Shown here in pieces: positions 53,661 to 61,858 of a stretch of 64,000 nt of DNA. Position 1 is the first letter of the stretch. Each line of letters opens with the position of its first letter. A program made the position numbers and the translations under genes. The stretch comes from JBFJKD01 sp041600415 (GTDB taxonomy: Bacteria > Pseudomonadota > Gammaproteobacteria > Pseudomonadales > Porticoccaceae), in contig JBFIKF010000005.1 of NCBI GenBank assembly GCA_041600415.1, positions 124,001 through 188,000 on the forward strand, written 5' to 3'. The notes below the pieces were generated by a model. That model worked only from the letters and a program-made list of their open reading frames with translations, ran no database searches and had not been told where the DNA came from.

Positions 53661-54608
53661 TTAGTAACCGCCGGCCTGTGAAAAAATCTTTTGCGGGTTT
53701 TTAATCATCATGGTGTCGACGTCGGACTGACTAACACCCGCTGCGAGCAGGCCTGGAATGACGTCCCTGGGAACGTGGGCATAGTTCCAGTGGGGGGCAA
53801 ACTGCTCGACATATTTCTGGTCAAAAAAATCCTGGTGGCTACAGGCGTCGTGGGATACGACCATTTGCCCGGCGTAACCTTTAGCCACCAGCTTGGCGAC
53901 CATTTGAATGCGTTTTTCGGTGGGTAGAAACTGATCCAGGCCAAAGCGATCCATGCCGATAAAACTGCCCTGGTCGAGAATTTTTAGCAGGTAATCCATG
54001 TCGTCTGAATCGCCGCAGTGACCGATAACCACCCGCGATAAATCGACACCAAATTCTTTAAAGGCTTTTTGCTGGTCGAGCCCGGAATGATTGGCGACCG
54101 ATGTATGAGTGGAAATGGGCACACCGGTAGCGCGATGGGCGATGGCGCTGGATTGCAGCAATTTTTTATTGAACTCGTTGACGCCAGGCGCATCGGTGGC
54201 GCATTTGATAACGCCGGCGCGGATGCCGGTGCCGAGAATGCCGTCGTTGATGTCCCGCAGCATGTAGTTGGACAGCTCTTCCGCGGTCCAGCCGTGCATC
54301 CAGGGTTCCTCGGTCCAGTAAAAACCGGTGGCGGCGATCACATTAACGCCGGAGGCTTCTGCCACGGCCTTGATGGTGTTGATGTCGCGTCCCAGATTAA
54401 TCGGGGTGAGATCGACGATGGATTTTACCCCCAGATCCCTGGCTTTGATCAACGCGGCGGTGGCCTTGGGAATTTCTTTTTCCTTCACGTAGTAATCGTT
54501 GTAATTTTGGCGCATGGACCAGTTGGCCACCGTGATGTGTTCGTGCATCAGGCAAAAACCCAGGTCCTGCGGATCCATTGGACCCAGAACGGTTTGTACT
54601 TGCGCCAT
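53661..54608 (-). CDS. Phosphotriesterase-family metal hydrolase (lactonase-like)
   Basis: A 315-residue TIM-barrel amidohydrolase. All expected metal ligands are present: His22 and His24 (MHEHI), Lys134 (VIKCATDAP), His167 (STHTSV), His196 (IGHCGDSDD) and Asp253 (VVSHDACSH). Family members include lactonases and true phosphotriesterases; sequence alone does not separate them. It is followed upstream by the nitronate monooxygenase-like gene (58 bases), both on the minus strand, so they may be one operon. Confidence 0.87.
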   Translation of the reverse strand: MAQVQTVLGPMDPQDLGFCLMHEHITVANWSMRQNYNDYYVKEKEIPKATAALIKARDLGVKSIVDLTPINLGRDINTIKAVAEASGVNVIAATGFYWTEEPWMHGWTAEELSNYMLRDINDGILGTGIRAGVIKCATDAPGVNEFNKKLLQSSAIAHRATGVPISTHTSVANHSGLDQQKAFKEFGVDLSRVVIGHCGDSDDMDYLLKILDQGSFIGMDRFGLDQFLPTEKRIQMVAKLVAKGYAGQMVVSHDACSHQDFFDQKYVEQFAPHWNYAHVPRDVIPGLLAAGVSQSDVDTMMIKNPQKIFSQAGGY

Positions 54609-54666
54609 GGTGTGCTCCTTTGAAAGTATTGTCAGGGGTGATTATGAAATGCTGCGCGCTGCAGCG

Positions 54667-55650
54667 TCAGTCCGGCCCGCGGTTGAAGCGTTCGAGTACG
54701 CTCCTGGCTTCGGCCACGATGTCGGCTATCACGTCGGCGGCGGGTTTTACGGACCGTATCAGGCCCGCGCCCTGCCCGGCTGGCAGGGAACCGTTGTCCA
54801 TGTCGCCCAACAGCCGCCCGCGGTGGGCGGCAGCGGCGCCGACGTGCTGCAATTGCAGGGGGAACGGTTCGATGTCTCGTTCCCTGCCACGCCAGGAGCG
54901 GGTAAATTGATTGTCGATCAGGCGGCAGGGCTTGCCGCTATGGCAGCGGCTAACGACGGTGCCGTCCACCCCGATCGCGGCGATCTGTTGGCCATAGTCA
55001 GGGTGGGCGTGGGCTTCGGTTGTGGCGATAAAGCGAGTGCCCATCCACACCGCCTGGGCACCGAATGCGAGTGCCGCAATCAGTCCCCGGCCATCCACCA
55101 GACCACCACCGGCGACCACCGGTACCTGTACCGCGTCGACTACCGCTGGCACCAGGGTTGAGGTGGCGATGGTTCCCACGTGGCCGCCGCCTTCGCTACC
55201 GGAGGCGATAATGGCATCCACGCCAGCTTCCGCGAGGATTTTCGCCTGCGCAACCGAGCCCACCACGGACATGACGAACATGCCCTGCTGGTGGGCTGCG
55301 TCTACGAACCCGGCGGGGTTGCCCAGGCCAGAAATTAACACGGGAACTTTCTCACGCAGGCAGACATCTATCTGCGCCTGGACATTTTTGGCGTAGGCAA
55401 TGGTTTCTGCGTCGATAACTTTGGGTTTGCCAAACAGGATATCGACACCAAAGGGTCGCGCCGTGAGAGTGCGCGCGATTCGAATTTCAGTGCGCAGTTC
55501 GTCAGCGGTCATGTAGCCCGCACCGATCACGCCAAGACCGCCGGCACGGGATACCTCGCCCGCCAGCTTGCCGGTGGCGATAAGCCCCATCCCGGCCTGA
55601 ATAATTGGATAGCGAATACCCAGAAGTTTACATAGCGGTGTGGTTAGCAC
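54667..55650 (-). CDS. Nitronate monooxygenase / NPD-like FMN enzyme
   Basis: A 327-residue FMN TIM-barrel of the 2-nitropropane dioxygenase group. The catalytic His157 is in ASGSEGGGHVGT, and PIIQAGMG and VVAGGGLVDGRGL form the FMN site. Family members oxidise propionate-3-nitronate or reduce double bonds in fatty/aromatic substrates. It is probably first in a unit with the downstream phosphotriesterase-like gene. Confidence 0.86.
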   Translation of the reverse strand: MLTTPLCKLLGIRYPIIQAGMGLIATGKLAGEVSRAGGLGVIGAGYMTADELRTEIRIARTLTARPFGVDILFGKPKVIDAETIAYAKNVQAQIDVCLREKVPVLISGLGNPAGFVDAAHQQGMFVMSVVGSVAQAKILAEAGVDAIIASGSEGGGHVGTIATSTLVPAVVDAVQVPVVAGGGLVDGRGLIAALAFGAQAVWMGTRFIATTEAHAHPDYGQQIAAIGVDGTVVSRCHSGKPCRLIDNQFTRSWRGRERDIEPFPLQLQHVGAAAAHRGRLLGDMDNGSLPAGQGAGLIRSVKPAADVIADIVAEARSVLERFNRGPD

Positions 55651-55815
55651 GGGTGATGCCCCTGTTACCTCAATCCATTGGGGGTTAAACGGGTATGCCC
55701 GTCGTTTATTGTAGGAACCCTAAGATAAAAGATTATGTGTATTAACCCAAGCAAAAGTTTGTCTCGGCGCCCGATATCGATGTTGTACAGGAAATAACTT
55801 TGGTACCCTGCCCGT

Positions 55816-56214
55816 GGGAGTCGGCCGGGCGATCGCTGTTCGTTGGCAGGGGCTATCGCGAAAGCGGTAACCCTGGTTAGCGGGGGGAGGAAAGTCCGGG
55901 CTCCACAGGGCAGGGTGCCAGGTAACACCTGGGAGGCGCGAGCCTACGGAAAGTGCCACAGAAAATATACCGCCGATGGCCACAGCAGCAATGCCGTGCG
56001 CACAGGTAAGGTTGAAATGGTGCGGTAAGAGCGCACCGCGCGACTGGCAACAGGCGTGGCAGGGTAAACCCCACCCGGAGCAAGACCAAATAGGAATCCA
56101 TTGGCGCGGCCCGCGCTGGATTCGGGTAGGTTGCTTGAGGCTCGCGGTGACGCGAGTCCCAGAGGAATGATCGTCCTCGACAGAACCCGGCTTACAGGCC
56201 GACTCCTTTTTTTT
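55816..56214 (+). ncRNA. rnpB: RNase P RNA (type A) with terminator
   Basis: The RNA component of RNase P, the tRNA 5'-processing ribozyme. The universal CR-I block (gaggaaagtccgggctcc, 55890-55907), the motif following it (cagggtgccaggtaa) and the conserved agagcgcaccgcgcg and ggtaaaccccacccggagc blocks are present, as is the cagaacccggctta block near the 3' end. The closing helix P1 pairs GGGAGTCGGCC (from 55816) with GGCCGACTCC (56197-56206), followed by eight T as terminator. No protein is encoded here; long antisense ORFs across it are chance. Confidence 0.96.
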
Positions 56215-56473
56215 CCAGCCTTTTTTCTTCGCGTAATGCAGTGCTTCCCGCGGCGTCTTCGCAACGACCAATAACCATTTGTCCGTGTTTGGCCGCCACT
56301 AGTCGTATGCCCGTAATTTTTGCGCAAAAACCCTAAAGATTTGCCCCGTGGTACCGACAACTCGGGCGATCCCTGTCAGGCATCGCGCCGTGCCCACGGT
56401 CCACACTGTGAATCGACAGCGCGCTGTGACAGGGCAAAAGTTGACGCAAATAACGACCGCTGGGGCATGGACT

Positions 56474-57880
56474 ATGAGCAAATTTTCTTCGCTGGTCACC
56501 GCGTGCTTGCTGACGTATGCGAGCACTGCTTTCTCCGCGATTGTGTATTACAGCGATATACCCGCAGACACAATTAGTACTGGTGCGGTGACTTCCACGG
56601 GGTATTACGATGTGCCGGATACCTGGAGTTACTGGGTGTTTGCCGGACAGGCTGGCACGGAGGTTACCCTGACGGTCAACCGTCTTGAGGCCGATCTGGA
56701 CCCTGCGTCGGGGTTGTTCGCGGGATTTATTTACACCACCGGCGAAGCGCCGGTGGATATTTACTCGGGTCTGGCCTACGGGGACGATGAACTGGATCCG
56801 CCAGCGGGTATTGGCGGCGATTGGGGCGATCCGCAAATCGTGTTTACGCTGCCCGCAGATGGCTTCTACACCTTCGCGGTGACCAATTTTTTACCAGGTT
56901 TGTCCAACGGTGGGGACGGCCAGTTCGGCTTCGCAACGACGTTACAGGGCGTCAATGTATTACCGGTTTTTGCACTCCTTGAATCCCATCCGTATACCTA
57001 TTCCCACGCCATGATCGATCAGCTGAGCGACGCGGTGACCCAGCCGATCTTTGCTGATCTGACCAGGGCGACCGGGTCGCCCCAGGATTCCGGCTGCGGT
57101 TTTTCCGCCACTAATGGTCGTCTCGATGGGGGTTCTTACAGCTCCATCGGTTATCAGCTCTGTGGTAGAGGCATCCTGGTGGGGGCCAGCCTTCACCAGG
57201 CGCAAACCACTAACAATAGTCGCCAGGCCGGTCAGGAAGTAGAGGCTGACGCCAGGGGCCTGTCAGCGTATTTCGCCCATGCTTTTGCGCGCAACTGGAA
57301 AGTGAACGGAATTGTGAGCTATTTTCGCACCGACTTCGATTACACCAACCGCCAGCTGGGCACCGTCTACAGGGCGAACAATGAGGTGGATACGCTGGCG
57401 GCAAAGGTGTGGGTTGATCGGGAGTGGCGTTTCGCCAATGGGTTCTCCGTTATTCCGTTTGCGGGTATAGATTACAGTTACAATCGCTTCGGTGAGGCGA
57501 CGGAAAAAAATAGCGGTTTTTTGAGTCTCGATATCGAAAGCTTCACCACGGAATCGACCTCACTGCGCGGCGGTATAAATGTTAACTTTCCGGCGGTATG
57601 GATTCGATCCGTGCGGGTACAACCCTACGTCATGGCGATGGTAGATAGTCGGCTCGCCTGGAGCGATGAAACCTTAACCGCCCACTATCAATCGTTGGAG
57701 AATGTCACCATTCAGGCGGATCTGGACGAACCCGAAACCACCAGCGTACTGGGCCGTGCCGGGTTAAAAATGCGTATGAACAATATCGCGATGGACTTTA
57801 ACGTGCGCAACGACGAGGGCTTTGCTGGTAATTCGCAGCAGAGCTGGGCGCTGGGTGCGTCCGTACATTTATTGTTCTAA
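56474..57880 (+). CDS. Autotransporter-like outer-membrane barrel protein
   Basis: A 468-residue protein with a signal peptide (SKFSSLVTACLLTYASTAFSA). Residues about 22-190 form a short passenger with a beta-sandwich PPC-like pattern (WVFAGQAGTEVTLTVNRLEADLDP...VFTLPADGFYTFAVTNF). Residues about 190-468 form an autotransporter-type barrel ending in a terminal Phe (SWALGASVHLLF). Its function is unknown. It lies between rnpB and mraZ, where many gammaproteobacteria have no gene. The ATG at 56474 is chosen because it gives the signal peptide; the frame is open back to 56348. Confidence 0.75.
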   Translation: MSKFSSLVTACLLTYASTAFSAIVYYSDIPADTISTGAVTSTGYYDVPDTWSYWVFAGQAGTEVTLTVNRLEADLDPASGLFAGFIYTTGEAPVDIYSGLAYGDDELDPPAGIGGDWGDPQIVFTLPADGFYTFAVTNFLPGLSNGGDGQFGFATTLQGVNVLPVFALLESHPYTYSHAMIDQLSDAVTQPIFADLTRATGSPQDSGCGFSATNGRLDGGSYSSIGYQLCGRGILVGASLHQAQTTNNSRQAGQEVEADARGLSAYFAHAFARNWKVNGIVSYFRTDFDYTNRQLGTVYRANNEVDTLAAKVWVDREWRFANGFSVIPFAGIDYSYNRFGEATEKNSGFLSLDIESFTTESTSLRGGINVNFPAVWIRSVRVQPYVMAMVDSRLAWSDETLTAHYQSLENVTIQADLDEPETTSVLGRAGLKMRMNNIAMDFNVRNDEGFAGNSQQSWALGASVHLLF

Positions 57881-58286
57881 AGCGTGTTCTGACCGTCGCC
57901 TGATGTGTAGCTGGGAGCCTGTTAAGAGGTGTTGCAGGGATAGTTTCACCTGGTGAAAAGTCTATTGTCTCACTCGATTTTCTTTGCTGCCACGGATTTG
58001 GCGGCTCCTTTCTCCCCATTGGCAACCGGATTTATTGGTGCGCGCTGCTGATATTAGCCCTATCTGACCAGATTTTTCGCTCCTTTCAGACACAAAGACG
58101 GGTTTTCCATAAAATTGGCAAGATTTATAGCAAAATCATCTTGTTATTAAAGTAATACATTAAGTTATGATTTTACCGACATGTTTTTATTTGATAAATA
58201 AATTCACACCGCTCTGTCCAGCCGCGATTTTGTCGTAACTTCCTGAGTTTTAGAGAAATTTTCCCCTGTTTTGTGTATCAGCTGCC
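57881..58286. other. AT-rich region upstream of the dcw promoter
   Basis: About 400 bases without a supported gene between the autotransporter-like gene and the mraZ promoter. It is AT-rich, especially 58130-58210. I see no clear terminator for the upstream gene and no RNA motif. Confidence 0.4.
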
Positions 58287-58314
58287 TTGACTTTGGCGGT
58301 TTCTGAAATATAGT
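58287..58314 (+). promoter_or_regulatory. Sigma-70 promoter of the mraZ/dcw operon
   Basis: TTGACT (58287-58292) and TATAGT (58309-58314) are separated by 16 bases, close to consensus. The MraZ boxes follow ten bases after the -10. Transcription would begin at about 58321 and read mraZ to murF. Confidence 0.82.
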
Positions 58315-58323
58315 GTCGCTATG

Positions 58324-58348
58324 TGGGGAAAAGTGGGGAAAAGTGGTT
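58324..58348 (+). promoter_or_regulatory. MraZ-binding direct repeats
   Basis: TGGGG at 58324 and 58334, and a degenerate TGGTT at 58344, recur with exact 10-base period (5-base spacers AAAAG). This is the known MraZ site form, TGGGN repeats with N5 spacers. The position just after the promoter fits autorepression of the dcw operon by MraZ. Confidence 0.85.
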
Positions 58349-58390
58349 TTCCCCTCATGCTCCACTCATAACAAAACTCCGGGAGCGTGT

Positions 58391-58843
58391 GTGTTTCGAG
58401 GCAGCAGCGAAATTAATATGGATGCCAAAGGGCGCATGGCGATTCCCGCGCGGTTTCGCGACACCCTGATGTCTCAGGGTGGGGCGCTGGTCGCTACCAT
58501 CGATACCCAGGACGCCTGCTTGTTTATTTACCCCATGCCGGAATGGGAAAAAATTGAGAGTCAACTCGCCAAATTACCCACGTTTAACCCGGATACGCGG
58601 CGCCTGCAGCGACTGTTGATTGGTCATGCGCGGGAAATGGAGCTGGACAGCAATGGTCGCGTATTGATGCCCCCGGAGTTGCGCGACTACGCCCAACTCG
58701 AAAAAAAGGTAGTGCTGGTGGGGCAGAGTCATCGATTTGAGCTATGGAGTCTTGATAACTGGAACGCCAAACGCGAGGAATGGTTGGCGGAAGCCGCTGG
58801 AGAATTGGTAATACCCGCAGAAATGCAGTCCCTGTCCTTGTGA
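58391..58843 (+). CDS. mraZ: Transcriptional regulator MraZ
   Basis: A 150-residue AbrB-fold regulator with two MraZ repeats: (NMDAKGRMAIPARFRD) and (ELDSNGRVLMPPELRDYA). It binds its own promoter boxes and represses the division and cell-wall operon. The start is GTG at 58391 (MFRGSSEINMDAKGR) with GGGAG five bases upstream; the longer frame from 58313 would translate the operator itself. Confidence 0.95.
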   Translation: MFRGSSEINMDAKGRMAIPARFRDTLMSQGGALVATIDTQDACLFIYPMPEWEKIESQLAKLPTFNPDTRRLQRLLIGHAREMELDSNGRVLMPPELRDYAQLEKKVVLVGQSHRFELWSLDNWNAKREEWLAEAAGELVIPAEMQSLSL

Positions 58844-58861
58844 TTAGTTAGGGGAGTGGCC

Positions 58862-59794
58862 ATGCAAAAATCGGTCGACCACAGGACCGTGCTGCTACAG
58901 GAAGCCGTGATGGCGTTGGTCACGAACCGCAATGGTTTTTACATTGATGGCACTTTTGGCCGTGGCGGTCACAGCGCGGCAATCTTGAATATGTTGTCCG
59001 CCGAGGGGCACTTGTTAGCGGTGGACAAGGACCCGGAGGCGTGTGCCGTGGGCATGCAGCTTTTTGCTGAGGATCAACGTTTTGAGATGGTGCACGGATC
59101 GTTCGCGGAATTAGCAGCGTGCCTTGAGCAACGCGGCCAGCAAGGAACGGTGGCTGGTGTGTTACTGGATCTGGGCGTTTCCTCGCCACAGCTGGATGAC
59201 CCCGGTAGAGGTTTTAGTTTTAGCAAGGATGGCCCCCTCGATATGCGTATGAATAGCGCGGCAGGTGTCAGCGCGGCGCAATGGCTGGCGACAGCGGCTG
59301 AGCAGGATATTGCGCGGGTACTCAAAGAGTACGGTGAGGAAAAGTACGCGCGGCGCATGGCGCGCGCGATTGTCGCGGCGCGCGGACAGAGTGCCATTAC
59401 CACCACCGGTGCGCTGGCGCACATTATTGCTACCGCCAATCCGGCCTGGGAAAAGGGCAAACACCCGGCCACCCGCGCGTTTCAGGGTATTCGCATTTTC
59501 ATCAATCGCGAGCTTGAGGATCTGCAGATTTTCCTGGCGCAGGTGCTCGACCTGCTGCGGGTCGGGGGGCGGCTGGTGGTGATCAGTTTCCACTCCCTCG
59601 AGGATCGCATCGTCAAGCGCTTTATTCGCGATCACGAACGTCCCGTGGTGCCGCGCGGCATACCGGTTTTTGAGCGTGATATCCCGCGCCGTATGCGCAG
59701 CGTGGGCAAGGCGGTGCGTCCCGCTCCTGCTGAGGTGGACGACAATCCGCGCGCACGCAGTGCGGTGATGCGGGTTGCAGAAAAGTTGATGTGA
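58862..59794 (+). CDS. rsmH: 16S rRNA m4C1402 methyltransferase RsmH
   Basis: A 310-residue SAM methyltransferase (MraW). DGTFGRGGHSAAIL is the SAM loop and VLLDLGVSSPQLD, RGFSFSKDGPLDMRMN and RLVVISFHSLEDRIVK are conserved blocks. It methylates N4 of C1402 in 16S rRNA, the same nucleotide that rsmI in this window modifies. The start follows AGGGGAG; 18 bases after mraZ. Confidence 0.96.
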   Translation: MQKSVDHRTVLLQEAVMALVTNRNGFYIDGTFGRGGHSAAILNMLSAEGHLLAVDKDPEACAVGMQLFAEDQRFEMVHGSFAELAACLEQRGQQGTVAGVLLDLGVSSPQLDDPGRGFSFSKDGPLDMRMNSAAGVSAAQWLATAAEQDIARVLKEYGEEKYARRMARAIVAARGQSAITTTGALAHIIATANPAWEKGKHPATRAFQGIRIFINRELEDLQIFLAQVLDLLRVGGRLVVISFHSLEDRIVKRFIRDHERPVVPRGIPVFERDIPRRMRSVGKAVRPAPAEVDDNPRARSAVMRVAEKLM

Positions 59795-59804
59795 GCTCGC
59801 TGCC

Positions 59805-60092
59805 ATGGTTTTGGTGATGTCGAGCAGGTGGACGGGCAGATGGGTGCTGGGGCTGTGGTTGGCGGTCATGGGTAGTGCGCTGGGTGTGGTGGTGACCAGC
59901 CATATGTGCCGGCAGTTGTATGCAGAGCTGGCGTCGCTGCAGCAGCAGGAAAATCAACTGCAGGTTGAATGGGGTCAGTATTTGTTGGAGCAAAGTTCCT
60001 GGGCGTCCCTGAGTCGCATTGAGCGCCAGGCGACGGAGAAGTTGGGTATGCATGTCCCGGCAACGGACAAAATAATTATGGTTACACGGTGA
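59805..60092 (+). CDS. ftsL: Cell division protein FtsL
   Basis: A 95-residue bitopic membrane protein: short cytoplasmic tail, TM helix at about residues 12-33, then a coiled-coil-like periplasmic part (YAELASLQQQENQLQVEWGQYLLEQSSWASLSRIERQA). It forms the FtsQLB complex at the septum. Its stop overlaps the ftsI start by one base. Confidence 0.9.
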   Translation: MVLVMSSRWTGRWVLGLWLAVMGSALGVVVTSHMCRQLYAELASLQQQENQLQVEWGQYLLEQSSWASLSRIERQATEKLGMHVPATDKIIMVTR

Positions 60093-61858
60093 TGGACAAG
60101 CCGCTGAAGGCAGCTGCATCGGGGGCCCTGGTGCTGGCCCGCTGGCGCTACCTGGTAGCGGTCGCGGCGCTGGTGACGCTGCCCGTTATGGCGGCCTGGC
60201 ATATAGCCGGACTGCAGGTCATGCCCGATCGGGATCGGGGTTTTGCTTTCTTGCAAAGTCAGGGTGCCGCCAGAACGGTTCGTGTGGAACCCATTCCCGC
60301 TTATCGCGGCGTGATTTCCGACCGCCGCGGCGAGCCGTTGGCGGTGAGTACGCCGGTGGTGTCGTTGTGGGCCAATCCACAATTGGTCGCGGGTGATGAC
60401 GACCGCGTGGTATTGCTGGCCCGCGCTCTCGGTGTGGATGCGGGGCAGTTACAGGGGCGCCTGGAACAGTTTCGGAATAAGGAGTTTATGTATCTCGCCC
60501 GGCAGTTGACTCCCGACGAGGCGGACAAAGTCCTGCGTCTCGATATCGCGGGGGTATACGGTCAGCAGGAATACAAACGATTTTATCCGGCTGGCGAAGT
60601 GGTTGCCCAGTTAGTTGGATTTACAAACATTGATGACCGCGGACAGGAGGGCATGGAGCTGGCGTACGAGCGGCAGCTCGCCGGGGTGCCGGGTGCCAAG
60701 CGCGTGATCAAGGATCTCAAGGGCCGGGTGATCAAAGATCTGGAATTGGTGCGCAGCGAAAAACCGGGAAAAAACCTCACGTTGAGTATTGATTTGCGTT
60801 TGCAGTATCTCGCCTACCGGGAGTTGAAGGCGGCCATTGGCCGCTTTCAGGCCGCATCCGGTTCGGTGGTGGTGGTGGATGTGCGCAGCGGGGAAATTTT
60901 AGCGATGGTGAATCAGCCATCCTACAATCCCAATGATCGCACGCGCCTCGACACCAGCGCGATGCGCAACCGGGCCGTAACCGACCTGGTGGAACCCGGC
61001 TCGTTGATGAAACCGCTGACAGTGGTGGCGGCTCTGGAAAGTGGCAAATTCACTCCCGATTCAATCATCGACACCAGTCCTGGCTATGTGCGTGTTGAAA
61101 ACAAGACGTTTGTCGATCACAGCAACTACGGGCCGTTGACGGTAACCGGCATATTGACCAAATCCAGCCAGGTGGGAATTACCAAGATCGCGTTGGAGCT
61201 ACCGCCAGAGCATATTCGCGATGTGTTCGAGCGGGTGGGGCTGGGTCGCGATACTGGTACCGGCTTTCCGGGAGAGAGTGTCGGCAGTCTGCCGGGCAAA
61301 CAACGCTGGCGGGCGATTGAGCGAGCCACATTCGCGTTTGGTTACGGGCTGTCCTCAACCCCCCTGCAACTTGCGCAGGCGTACGCCGTATTGGCCAATA
61401 ATGGTGTCCATCAGCCGGTCAGTTTGCTTAAGCGGGAAGCCGGTAATGGCGCTGTACCCGGGGAGCAGGTGATAGATCCCGCAGTGGCGCTGGCGGTACG
61501 CACCATGTTGCAAAACGTGACCTTGCCGGGTGGCACCGGCACGCGCGCGGCGATTCCGGCCTACGCGGTTGCGGGCAAAACGGGTACCGCTCACAAGGTA
61601 GGCGCGGAGGGTTACCAGAAAAGTCGCTACATTTCGCTCTTCGCCGGCATGGTGCCGGTGCACAACCCGCGACTGGTGACGGTGGTTGTGGTGAATGATC
61701 CGCAGGGCGGGAGCTATTTTGGTGGCCTGGTGGCGGCACCGGTATTTGCCCGGGTTACCGCTGATGCGTTGCGTTTATTGAATATCGCGCCGGAGTTGGT
61801 GGACGGCAAGCAGGTGCTCGCCCGGGACAGCAAAGTGGCGCGGGAGGACAAATCGTGA
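60092..61858 (+). CDS. ftsI: Septal peptidoglycan transpeptidase FtsI (PBP3)
   Basis: A 588-residue class B PBP with an N-terminal TM helix, a dimerisation/pedestal domain and a transpeptidase domain. Active-site motifs are Ser304-x-x-Lys (EPGSLMKPL), Ser358-Ser-Gln360 (KSSQVGITK) and Lys496-Thr-Gly (AGKTGTAHK). The second motif is SSQ where FtsI normally has SxN (SSNVG). The codon is CAG, so the change is real in this sequence. Gene order confirms the identity. The stop overlaps murE. Confidence 0.95.
   Translation: MDKPLKAAASGALVLARWRYLVAVAALVTLPVMAAWHIAGLQVMPDRDRGFAFLQSQGAARTVRVEPIPAYRGVISDRRGEPLAVSTPVVSLWANPQLVAGDDDRVVLLARALGVDAGQLQGRLEQFRNKEFMYLARQLTPDEADKVLRLDIAGVYGQQEYKRFYPAGEVVAQLVGFTNIDDRGQEGMELAYERQLAGVPGAKRVIKDLKGRVIKDLELVRSEKPGKNLTLSIDLRLQYLAYRELKAAIGRFQAASGSVVVVDVRSGEILAMVNQPSYNPNDRTRLDTSAMRNRAVTDLVEPGSLMKPLTVVAALESGKFTPDSIIDTSPGYVRVENKTFVDHSNYGPLTVTGILTKSSQVGITKIALELPPEHIRDVFERVGLGRDTGTGFPGESVGSLPGKQRWRAIERATFAFGYGLSSTPLQLAQAYAVLANNGVHQPVSLLKREAGNGAVPGEQVIDPAVALAVRTMLQNVTLPGGTGTRAAIPAYAVAGKTGTAHKVGAEGYQKSRYISLFAGMVPVHNPRLVTVVVVNDPQGGSYFGGLVAAPVFARVTADALRLLNIAPELVDGKQVLARDSKVAREDKS

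Noticed and set aside
53661..55650. Phosphotriesterase-like and nitronate monooxygenase genes as part of the aromatic pathway
   Set aside because: They are 27 kb from the ring-cleavage operon and have no shared regulatory feature, so a link would be guesswork.
55720..56271. 183-residue ORF across the RNase P RNA
   Set aside because: It is antisense to a clear rnpB with all conserved blocks; the open frame results from RNA base composition.
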